Part shown: positions 1 through 5,065 of the stretch, one piece after another
How positions within the stretch are numbered: the stretch's first letter is position 1
Layout of the letters: every line of letters starts with the position of its first letter
From: Massilia sp.
Lineage (GTDB): Bacteria; Pseudomonadota; Gammaproteobacteria; Burkholderiales; Burkholderiaceae_D
Assembly: GCA_028291845.1 (NCBI GenBank)
Contig: JAQGNM010000494.1
Location: 1 to 6,908, forward strand
Direction of reading: 5' to 3'
DNA: 6,908 bases
Program-made: the position numbers and the translations under genes
Notes under the pieces: model-generated
What the model was told of the DNA's origin: nothing
Database searches by the model: none
The model's input: only the letters and a program-made list of their open reading frames with translations

Positions 1-27
1 TTTCGCGCGGTCGCGCCTCACGCAGCA

Positions 28-60
28 GGGGGACTGGCTCCCATCGGGTGCCTGTCCCAT
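28..60. repeat. Palindromic REP-like repeat, copy A
   Basis: A 33-nt element begins GGGGGACTGGC and ends GGTGCCTGTCCCAT. The two halves are imperfectly complementary (GGGAC pairs with GTCCC, GGC with GCC), so it can form a hairpin by itself. Two further copies lie at 2796-2826 and 2876-2907. This copy has the most divergent middle (TCCCATCG). It is in non-coding DNA about 110 nt beyond the 3' end of the ETF-QO gene. Extragenic position and self-complementarity fit a REP-type element, but the family assignment is inference. Confidence 0.75.
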
Positions 61-132
61 GCCTGCGTTCCACGACAATGAGCTTAAGTGACTGGCATTA
101 GGCTTCGCCGAGGGCTTTTTACCTAACTAAAC
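61..132. other. Non-coding stretch between repeat copy A and hairpin
   Basis: I see no credible coding sequence here. It contains a T5 run at 116-120 preceded by a GC-rich stretch (GGCTTCGCCGAGGGC), which could be the tail of a terminator, but I cannot draw a convincing stem. The stretch at 80-100 (GAGCTTAAGTGACTGGCATTA) is distinctive but unassigned. Confidence 0.4.
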
Positions 133-162
133 CAAACAAAAGTAGGGGTGTACTTTTGTTTG
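133..162 (-). terminator. Hairpin after ETF-QO gene
   Basis: A perfect 12-bp inverted repeat: CAAACAAAAGTA (133-144), a 6-nt loop (145-150), and TACTTTTGTTTG (151-162). On the minus strand it begins 5 nt after the TAA stop of the ETF-QO gene, and the RNA continues into a U-rich but interrupted stretch (GUUUAGUU). The stem is A/T-rich, so it is weaker than a classic intrinsic terminator. Its position makes transcription termination or 3'-end protection of the ETF-QO message the likeliest role. Confidence 0.6.
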
Positions 163-167
163 AGGTT

Positions 168-1844
168 TTACATGTTCGGATAGTTGGGACCGCCGCCACC
201 TTCTGGCGTGACCCAGACAATATTTTGCGTGGGGTCCTTGATGTCGCAAGTTTTGCAATGCACACAATTCTGCGCATTGATCTGCAGGCGCTCCTTACCA
301 CTGTCGTCGGCCACATATTCGTACACCCCGGCCGGGCAATATCTCGCTTCGGGACCGGCGTAGGTGGCGAGATTGATGTTCACCGGCACGCTTGGATTTT
401 TCAGGGTCAGGTGAATCGGCTGGTCTTCCGCGTGGTTCGTATTCGAAATGAACACCGAGGACAGGCGGTCGAAGGTCAGCTTGCCGTCCGGCTTCGGATA
501 GACGATCGGCTTGAAGTTGGCGGCCGGCTTCAGACATTCGTGGTCGGCGTGGCTGTGGTGCAAGGTCCATGGGGCCTTGCCGCGGAAGACGATCTGGTCG
601 ACGCCAGTCATGATCGAGCCCAGCACCAGGCCCTTCGACAGCCATGGCTTGACGTTGCGGGCCACGTGCAACTCTTCCTTCAGCCAGGAACGCTCGAAGG
701 CGGCAGGGAAGGCGGCCAGCTCGTCGTGCTGGCGGTTTTCGCCGAGCGCGCCGAATGCCGCTTCGGCGGCCAGCATGCCGGTCTTGATCGCCGCGTGGCT
801 GCCCTTGATGCGGCTCATGTTCAAGAAGCCGGCATCGCAGCCGATCAGGGCGCCGCCCGGAAACACCAGCTTCGGCAAGGATTGCAGGCCGCCGGCGGTG
901 ATCGCCCGCGCGCCGTAGGAGATGCGCTTGGCGCCTTCGAAAAAGGGGCGGATCGCCGGGTGGGTTTTGTAGCGCTGGAATTCCTCGTACGGCGACAGAT
1001 AGGGATTTTCGTAGGCCAGGCCCACCACGTAGCCGACCGCGACCTGGTTGTTTTCCAGGTGATACAGGAAGGAGCCGCCGTAGGTGTCGTTGGCCAGCGG
1101 CCAGCCAGTGGTGTGGATCACCAGACCCGGCTTGTGTTTCGAAGGATCGATTTCCCACAATTCCTTGATGCCGATGCCATACGACTGCGGGTCCTTGCCG
1201 GCGTTCAAATCGTACTTGACCATCAACTGCTTGCCCAGGTGGCCGCGCGAGCCTTCGGCGAACAGCGTGTATTTGGCGTGCAGTTCCATTCCCAGCTGAA
1301 AATCCGGGCCTGGCTGGCCATCGCGCTTGACACCCATGTTGCCGGTGGCGACACCCTTGACGGAGCCGTCTTCGTTGTACAGGATTTCGGCGGCAGGAAA
1401 GCCGGGGAACACTTCCACGCCCAGCGCTTCGGCCTGCTGGCCGAGCCAGCGGGTGACATTCGCCAGCGAAATGACGTAGTTGCCGTGATTTTCAAAGCAG
1501 GCCGGCACCATGAAATTGGGGGTCTGGTAGGCCTTGGTTTCGGTCAGGAACAAAATGCGGTCTTCGGTGACGGCCGTGTTGAGCGGCGCGCCCAGCTCTT
1601 TCCAGTTCGGGAACAGCTCGGTCAAGGCGCGCGGGTCCATCACCGCGCCCGACAGAATATGGGCGCCGACTTCGCCGCCTTTTTCCAGCACGACAACCGA
1701 TACTTCCTTGCCCTGTTCGGCCGCCAGCTGCTTCAGGCGGATCGCGGCGGACAAACCCGCAGGGCCGCCGCCGACGACGACGACGTCGTACTCCATCGCT
1801 TCGCGCGGGCCGTACTGTTCGAGAATATTGGTGGTCTCTGTCAT
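168..1844 (-). CDS. Electron transfer flavoprotein-ubiquinone oxidoreductase (ETF-QO)
   Basis: This 558-residue protein passes electrons from reduced electron transfer flavoprotein to ubiquinone at the inner membrane, linking fatty-acid and amino-acid acyl-CoA dehydrogenases to respiration. The N-terminus carries the FAD dinucleotide-binding motif VVVGGGPAG (residues 22-30). A conserved block with CDAGFLNMSRIKGSHAA lies around the middle of the chain. The C-terminus carries the 4Fe-4S cluster ligands C503, C527, C530 and C533 in the arrangement CPAG...CVHCKTC. Length and domain order match bacterial full-length ETF-QO, and nothing appears missing. The ATG at 1844 is preferred because residues before the FAD motif (EQYGPREAMEYD) look like those of relatives. 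No good Shine-Dalgarno precedes it, and the in-frame Met17 is an alternative start. No etfA or etfB gene is adjacent. The gene is divergent from the SDR gene at 2016 and is followed by a hairpin at 133-162. Confidence 0.96.
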   Translation of the reverse strand: MTETTNILEQYGPREAMEYDVVVVGGGPAGLSAAIRLKQLAAEQGKEVSVVVLEKGGEVGAHILSGAVMDPRALTELFPNWKELGAPLNTAVTEDRILFLTETKAYQTPNFMVPACFENHGNYVISLANVTRWLGQQAEALGVEVFPGFPAAEILYNEDGSVKGVATGNMGVKRDGQPGPDFQLGMELHAKYTLFAEGSRGHLGKQLMVKYDLNAGKDPQSYGIGIKELWEIDPSKHKPGLVIHTTGWPLANDTYGGSFLYHLENNQVAVGYVVGLAYENPYLSPYEEFQRYKTHPAIRPFFEGAKRISYGARAITAGGLQSLPKLVFPGGALIGCDAGFLNMSRIKGSHAAIKTGMLAAEAAFGALGENRQHDELAAFPAAFERSWLKEELHVARNVKPWLSKGLVLGSIMTGVDQIVFRGKAPWTLHHSHADHECLKPAANFKPIVYPKPDGKLTFDRLSSVFISNTNHAEDQPIHLTLKNPSVPVNINLATYAGPEARYCPAGVYEYVADDSGKERLQINAQNCVHCKTCDIKDPTQNIVWVTPEGGGGPNYPNM

Positions 1845-1913
1845 GATGTTTTTTATAAAAGGCTCGAGGATTTTTACAGCGTAAAAAATTTAAGCACGAG
1901 TGTGCGGCTTTTT

Positions 1914-1934
1914 GGCGCCGATTGCAACGGCGCC
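1914..1934. repeat. 7-bp inverted repeat, possible operator
   Basis: GGCGCCG (1914-1920), spacer ATTGCAA (1921-1927), CGGCGCC (1928-1934): perfect arms around a 7-nt spacer, in the middle of the divergent gap. No T-run follows it on either strand, so a terminator is unlikely. A protein-binding site or a leader hairpin is more plausible. The regulator, if any, is unknown. Confidence 0.4.
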
Positions 1935-2005
1935 CGCCATTTTACGGGCATTATTAGGGGCAGCGGTGTAATTGTGTAATGATTATGCTTTGTAAGGACC
2001 AGCAC

Positions 2006-2010
2006 AGGAG
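2006..2010 (+). promoter_or_regulatory. Ribosome binding site of SDR gene
   Basis: AGGAG, 5 nt before a GTG codon. This site decides the non-ATG start, since no in-frame ATG lies nearby that would retain the full Rossmann fold. Confidence 0.75.
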
Positions 2011-2015
2011 CGAAC

Positions 2016-2792
2016 GTGGGCATTGAAGTCAATTTCGAAGGAAAAATCGCGCTGATCACGGGAGCCTCCAGCGGCCTCGGCGCGCGTTTCGCCAAGGCCC
2101 TCGCCGGCGCCGGCGCCCAGGTGGTGCTGGCTTCGCGCCGCACCGACCGTCTGAAGGAATTGCGCGCGGAAATCGAAGCCGACGGCGGCGCCGCCCACGT
2201 CGTCGCCCTCGACGTCACCGACATGGCCAGCATCAAGAGCGCGATCGCCCACGCCGAAACGGAAGCGGGCCCGATCGACATCCTGGTCAACAACTCCGGC
2301 GTGTCGACCACCCAGCGCCTGGTCGACGTCACCGAAGACGATTACAGCTACGTGATGGACACCAACCTGCGCGGCGCCTTCTTTGTCGCCCAGCAAACCG
2401 CCAAGCGCATGATCGCGCGCGCCAAGGGCGACCCCAAGAAACAGCACCGCATCATCAACATCGCCTCCGTCGCCGGCCTGCGCGTGTTGCCGCAGATCGG
2501 CGTGTATTGCATGAGCAAGGCCGGCGTGGTGCAGATGACCAAGGCGATGGCGGTCGAATGGGGCAAGTACAACATCAACGTCAACGCCATTTGCCCGGGC
2601 TATATCTCGACCGAGATCAACGAGGATTATTTCGAGACGGAGCAGGGCAAAAAATTGATCGGCATGCTGCCAAGGAAGCGAGCGGGCAAGCCGGAGGATC
2701 TGGATGGCTTGTTGTTACTGCTGGCGGCGGAGGAATCGCATTTTATCAATGGGGCGATCATTACGGCCGATGATGGGATGACGGCGCAGTGA
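2016..2792 (+). CDS. SDR family NAD(P)-dependent oxidoreductase
   Basis: A 258-residue classical short-chain dehydrogenase/reductase that would interconvert a hydroxyl and a ketone using NAD(P)H in the cytoplasm. The cofactor motif TGASSGLG is at residues 15-22, NNSG at 92-95, the structural Asn at 117, and the catalytic Ser151, Tyr164 and Lys168 (YCMSK) are all present, followed by the usual PGYISTE segment. Arg41-Arg42 after the second strand, with no Asp there, suggests NADP(H) preference. The start is GTG at 2016, chosen because AGGAG (2006-2010) sits 5 nt upstream and the protein begins at the normal distance before the TGxxxGxG motif. It resembles FabG-like or 3-hydroxyacyl-CoA/acetoacetyl-CoA reductase-type SDRs, but the substrate cannot be read from sequence. 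Divergence from ETF-QO hints at acyl-CoA metabolism. The last ~50 codons use noticeably different codons from the rest. Confidence 0.92.
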   Translation: MGIEVNFEGKIALITGASSGLGARFAKALAGAGAQVVLASRRTDRLKELRAEIEADGGAAHVVALDVTDMASIKSAIAHAETEAGPIDILVNNSGVSTTQRLVDVTEDDYSYVMDTNLRGAFFVAQQTAKRMIARAKGDPKKQHRIINIASVAGLRVLPQIGVYCMSKAGVVQMTKAMAVEWGKYNINVNAICPGYISTEINEDYFETEQGKKLIGMLPRKRAGKPEDLDGLLLLLAAEESHFINGAIITADDGMTAQ

Positions 2793-2795
2793 GGA

Positions 2796-2826
2796 GGGGG
2801 ACTGGCGCCGCAGGTGCCTGTCCCAT
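2796..2826 (+). repeat. Palindromic REP-like repeat, copy B
   Basis: A 31-nt copy starting GGGGGACTGGCGCC and ending GGTGCCTGTCCCAT. It starts 3 nt after the SDR stop codon. It is nearly identical to the reverse complement of copy C (one substitution and one single-base insertion) and shares both ends with copy A. Self-complementary halves let it fold alone or pair with copy C. Confidence 0.85.
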
Positions 2827-2875
2827 CGTCGATCCGCGGCAAACTGCCTGGTTTAGTTTGCTGGCGACTTTGCGA

Positions 2876-2907
2876 ATGGGACAGGCACCTTGCGGTGCCA
2901 GTCCCCC
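2876..2907 (-). repeat. Palindromic REP-like repeat, copy C (inverted)
   Basis: A 32-nt copy in the opposite orientation: ATGGGACAGGCACC at its left, GGTGCCAGTCCCCC at its right. Its reverse complement matches copy B apart from G/A at one position and one extra A. It ends 10 nt before the stop codon of the PAS-LuxR gene. Confidence 0.85.
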
Positions 2908-2917
2908 TGCTGCCCAC

Positions 2918-3601
2918 TTACCGTGACACGCCAACCAGCTTGTGCACCAACTCCGACGACGTCGATGCCGCAAACTTGCGCATCAATTTTGCCCGGTGCA
3001 TCTCGACCGTGCGCGGACTCAGGTCGGTTTCCCGGGCGATCACTTTACTGGTCTTGCCCTCCACCAGCAGCGCGGCGATTTCGCGCTCGCGCGGAGTCAG
3101 TTCCGCCGTCACCGGGCGTTTTTCGCTGAGATCCTCGAAGGTCCATACGCCGGCGCCCAGCGGTTGCCGGGGGTCGAGCGCGCGCCCGCTGACGTGGCAC
3201 CAGAACAATTCGCCGTCGGCGCGCCGCATGATGCGCTCGTCCGAATAGCGGCCCCTCGCATTCATGATAGGTACGATGCGGTCGCCTGTGCGCAAGAATT
3301 CATCCATGGTCGGATACAAGGTCAGAAACGACTGGCCGGCCAGCATCGCCAGCGGATAGCCGAACATCGACGCCAAGGCTTCGTTGGCCGACTGGATCAC
3401 GCGGTCGACCGAGATGCACATGCCGACCGGCGCGAACTGAAATATGGTCTCGTAATCGAGCGCGTAGGATGCTTTGAGCGGATGCAAACGAAGGGAACCC
3501 TGTTGGTTGGATTGGCCGGTAGTTCTACGGTATTGTGCTTTCGGCTGCTGTATTTTATGCTGAGACTCTACTCTGGTGGTCATAAAGCGGCTTGACGACA
3601 C
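2918..3601 (-). CDS. PAS domain-containing LuxR-family transcriptional regulator
   Basis: A 227-residue cytoplasmic one-component regulator. A PAS fold occupies roughly residues 50-160 (FAPVGMCIS, the typical N-E-A-L...FGY segment at 73-82, then RRADGELFWCHVSGRAL). A LuxR/FixJ-type helix-turn-helix follows at about 165-227, with LTPRERE (168-174) and recognition helix SPRTVEMHRAKLMRKF (195-210). There is no receiver domain, so the PAS domain presumably senses a ligand or redox state directly. The signal is unknown. The listed start is a GTG with only a weak GAAG 5 nt upstream; ATG at 3583 (Met7) lacks a Shine-Dalgarno. The first ~45 residues look unstructured and A/T-richer, so the true start may lie further in. 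It is divergent from scoAB and is a candidate local regulator of it (inference from position only). Confidence 0.87.
   Translation of the reverse strand: MSSSRFMTTRVESQHKIQQPKAQYRRTTGQSNQQGSLRLHPLKASYALDYETIFQFAPVGMCISVDRVIQSANEALASMFGYPLAMLAGQSFLTLYPTMDEFLRTGDRIVPIMNARGRYSDERIMRRADGELFWCHVSGRALDPRQPLGAGVWTFEDLSEKRPVTAELTPREREIAALLVEGKTSKVIARETDLSPRTVEMHRAKLMRKFAASTSSELVHKLVGVSR
3533..3561 (+). promoter_or_regulatory. Candidate sigma70-type promoter for scoAB
   Basis: TTGTGC (3533-3538), a 17-nt spacer, TATGCT (3556-3561): 3/6 and 4/6 matches to -35 and -10 consensus. It points to scoA with an ~70-nt leader. It lies inside the annotated 5' end of the divergent regulator gene, in an A/T-richer patch. 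TTGACG at 3592-3597 was also considered as a -35 but has no partner at correct spacing. This is a weak prediction. Confidence 0.3.
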
Positions 3602-3630
3602 AAGTACTTCAAGCGCACTCGATAATATTT

Positions 3631-3635
3631 AGGGG
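3631..3635 (+). promoter_or_regulatory. Ribosome binding site of scoA
   Basis: AGGGG, 5 nt before the ATG at 3641, supporting that start. It sits in the 39-bp gap between the two divergent start codons. Confidence 0.75.
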
Positions 3636-3640
3636 ACTGT

Positions 3641-4339
3641 ATGAACAAAGTGTATCCTGACGCCGCAGCGGCGCTGTCCGGCATCGTCAAAGATGGTCAG
3701 ACCATCGCCGTCGGCGGCTTCGGCCTGTGCGGCATTCCTGAGGCGCTGATTGTCGCCTTGCGCGATTCCGGCGTGAGCGGCCTGACCGCCATCTCCAACA
3801 ATGCCGGCATCGACGACGCCGGTCTGGGCCTGTTGCTGCAAACGCGGCAAATCAAGAAAATGATTTCGTCCTACGTCGGCGAAAACAAGGAGTTCGCCCG
3901 TCAATACCTGGCCGGCGAACTGGAAATCGAATTTACCCCGCAAGGCACCCTGGCTGAAAAACTGCGCGCCGGCGGCGCCGGCATCCCGGCTTTTTATACC
4001 AAAACCGGGGTCGGCACGGTGGTTGCCGAGGGCAAGAACGTGCGCCAGTACGGCGGCGAAGATTACATCCTCGAAGAGAGCCTGGTGTCGGACGTGTCGC
4101 TGGTGAAAGCGTGGAAAGCCGACCGTTCGGGCAACCTGGTGTTCCGCAAGACGGCCCGCAACTTCAATCCGAACGTGGCGATGGCTGGCAAGATCACCGT
4201 CGTCGAAGTGGAAGAGTTGCTGGAAATCGGCGAGATCGATCCCGACCACGTGCACCTGGCAGGCATTTTTGTCCAGCGCATCGTCGTCAATGCCACCCCG
4301 GAAAAGCGTATCGAACAGCGCACCGTGCGCCCAAACTAA
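3641..4339 (+). CDS. scoA: 3-oxoacid CoA-transferase subunit A
   Basis: The alpha subunit (232 residues) of a heteromeric family I CoA-transferase, normally succinyl-CoA:3-ketoacid CoA-transferase. The enzyme converts acetoacetate plus succinyl-CoA to acetoacetyl-CoA plus succinate in the cytoplasm, for ketone-body and short-chain acid use. The glycine-rich signature GGFGLCGIPE (residues 25-34), the SNNAGIDDAGLG block and the EDYILEESLVSDVSLVKAWKAD block are typical of the A subunit, and the length is normal. It is followed after 27 bp by scoB, so the two are one operon. The sequence alone does not exclude another acceptor such as 3-oxoadipate, but the protein looks like the ScoA/AtoD-type group rather than PcaI. 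The PAS-LuxR gene upstream is divergent. Confidence 0.94.
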   Translation: MNKVYPDAAAALSGIVKDGQTIAVGGFGLCGIPEALIVALRDSGVSGLTAISNNAGIDDAGLGLLLQTRQIKKMISSYVGENKEFARQYLAGELEIEFTPQGTLAEKLRAGGAGIPAFYTKTGVGTVVAEGKNVRQYGGEDYILEESLVSDVSLVKAWKADRSGNLVFRKTARNFNPNVAMAGKITVVEVEELLEIGEIDPDHVHLAGIFVQRIVVNATPEKRIEQRTVRPN

Positions 4340-4355
4340 TACTCATATAAATATC

Positions 4356-4360
4356 CGGAG
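4356..4360 (+). promoter_or_regulatory. Ribosome binding site of scoB
   Basis: CGGAG, 6 nt before the ATG at 4367, within the 27-bp scoA-scoB gap. No terminator or promoter is visible in this gap, consistent with a bicistronic message. Confidence 0.65.
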
Positions 4361-4366
4361 ACTGAC

Positions 4367-5017
4367 ATGGCATGGACTCGTGACGAAATGGCTGCGCGCG
4401 CAGCGAAAGAATTGCAAGATGGTTTTTATGTAAATCTGGGCATCGGCTTGCCGACCCTGGTGGCCAACTATGTGCCGAACGATATCGAGGTCTATCTGCA
4501 ATCGGAGAACGGCCTGCTGGGTATCGGCCCGTTCCCGACCGAAGACGAAGTCGACGCCGACGTCATCAACGCCGGCAAGCAGACCGTGACGGAGTTGCCC
4601 GGCGCGGCGTATTTCAGTTCGGCCGAGTCCTTCGGCATGATCCGCGGCGGCAAGATCAACCTGGCCATCCTCGGCGCCATGCAAGTGTCGCAGTATGGCG
4701 ACCTAGCCAACTGGATGATCCCAGGCAAAATGGTCAAGGGCATGGGCGGCGCGATGGACCTGGTTGCCGGCGTCAAGCGGGTAGTCGTGGTGATGGAGCA
4801 CGTCGCCACCGCCAAGGACGGCAGCACCTCGCCGAAGATTCTAAAACAGTGCAATCTGCCGATGACGGGCGTCAAGTGCGTCGATCTGATCATCACCGAC
4901 ATGGGTGTGATCGAGGTATCCGACAAGGGCTTGAAATTGGTCGAACTCGCTCCTGGTGTGACCAAGGAGCAAGTGGTTGCTGCGACCGAAGCGGAAATCG
5001 ACGTCAGCGCTGTCTAA
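4367..5017 (+). CDS. scoB: 3-oxoacid CoA-transferase subunit B
   Basis: The beta subunit (216 residues) of the same CoA-transferase. It carries the catalytic glutamate (Glu47) in the SENG motif (residues 46-49), which forms the enzyme-CoA thioester in family I transferases. Other signatures are NLGIGLPT (23-30), the GGKINLAILGAMQVS segment, and GMGGAMDL followed by a long VVVVMEH strand. All expected blocks are present and the length is typical, so the transferase should be active. The ATG at 4367 has a good ribosome binding site. The gene ends 16 nt before a strong hairpin shared with the convergent metallopeptidase gene. Confidence 0.95.
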   Translation: MAWTRDEMAARAAKELQDGFYVNLGIGLPTLVANYVPNDIEVYLQSENGLLGIGPFPTEDEVDADVINAGKQTVTELPGAAYFSSAESFGMIRGGKINLAILGAMQVSQYGDLANWMIPGKMVKGMGGAMDLVAGVKRVVVVMEHVATAKDGSTSPKILKQCNLPMTGVKCVDLIITDMGVIEVSDKGLKLVELAPGVTKEQVVAATEAEIDVSAV

Positions 5018-5033
5018 ACAGGGCGCGACGACG

Positions 5034-5065
5034 AACAATGGCCGGGCGTTTGCCCGGCCATTGTT
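5034..5065. terminator. Strong bidirectional hairpin terminator, scoB / M56 gene
   Basis: A perfect 14-bp inverted repeat: AACAATGGCCGGGC (5034-5047), loop GTTT (5048-5051), GCCCGGCCATTGTT (5052-5065). The core is very GC-rich, and the RNA from the plus strand ends in UUGUUAUUUC, a modest U-tract, so it should end the scoAB transcript. It also lies at the end of the minus-strand operon: two bases of the M56 gene's TAA stop (5064-5066) are part of the stem. The U-tract on the minus side is poor. Confidence 0.85.

Larger units (their letters stand above)
1845..2015. promoter_or_regulatory. Divergent intergenic region, ETF-QO / SDR
   Basis: This 171-bp gap must contain the promoters of both divergent genes and is markedly more A/T-rich than its flanks. 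It holds a perfect 7-bp inverted repeat at 1914-1934, a tandem GTGTAAT repeat (1966-1972 and 1974-1980), and a self-complementary TTTTATAAAA at 1851-1860 close to the ETF-QO start. The second TGTAAT (1975-1980) resembles a -10 box for the SDR gene, but no good -35 sits at the right spacing. I cannot place either promoter with confidence. Confidence 0.5.
2796..2907. repeat. Nested inverted-repeat element between convergent genes (BIME-like)
   Basis: Copies B and C face each other as long inverted arms around a 49-bp centre. The centre contains a further perfect 7-bp inverted repeat, GCAAACT (2839-2845) / AGTTTGC (2855-2861), whose midpoint nearly coincides with that of the outer arms. The whole 112-bp element is therefore symmetric and could form a long hairpin in RNA from either strand or a cruciform in DNA. 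It fills almost all of the space between the SDR stop (2792) and the regulator stop (2918), so it may act as a bidirectional terminator or 3'-end stabiliser. That role is inference. Confidence 0.75.

Noticed and set aside
156..1979. A 607-codon open frame on the plus strand opposite ETF-QO
   Set aside because: It is longer than the real gene but is its antisense shadow, a common effect of high GC. Its protein shows no recognisable domain, while the minus strand has intact FAD and 4Fe-4S motifs.
2942..3595. A 217-codon plus-strand open frame opposite the PAS-LuxR gene
   Set aside because: Its translation has no known motif; the opposite strand encodes a clear PAS and LuxR helix-turn-helix.
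3592..3627. TTGACG with downstream ATAATA as a scoA promoter
   Set aside because: The spacing of about 24 nt is too long, and the -10-like sequence would sit almost on the ribosome binding site.
3629..4255. A 208-codon minus-strand open frame opposite scoA
   Set aside because: It is the antisense shadow of an unambiguous CoA-transferase subunit.
5009..5020. A TGTCTA half-site resembling the BlaI operator at the end of scoB
   Set aside because: It lies inside the last codons and stop of scoB, lacks a matching TAGACA arm at 4-nt spacing, and is probably chance.
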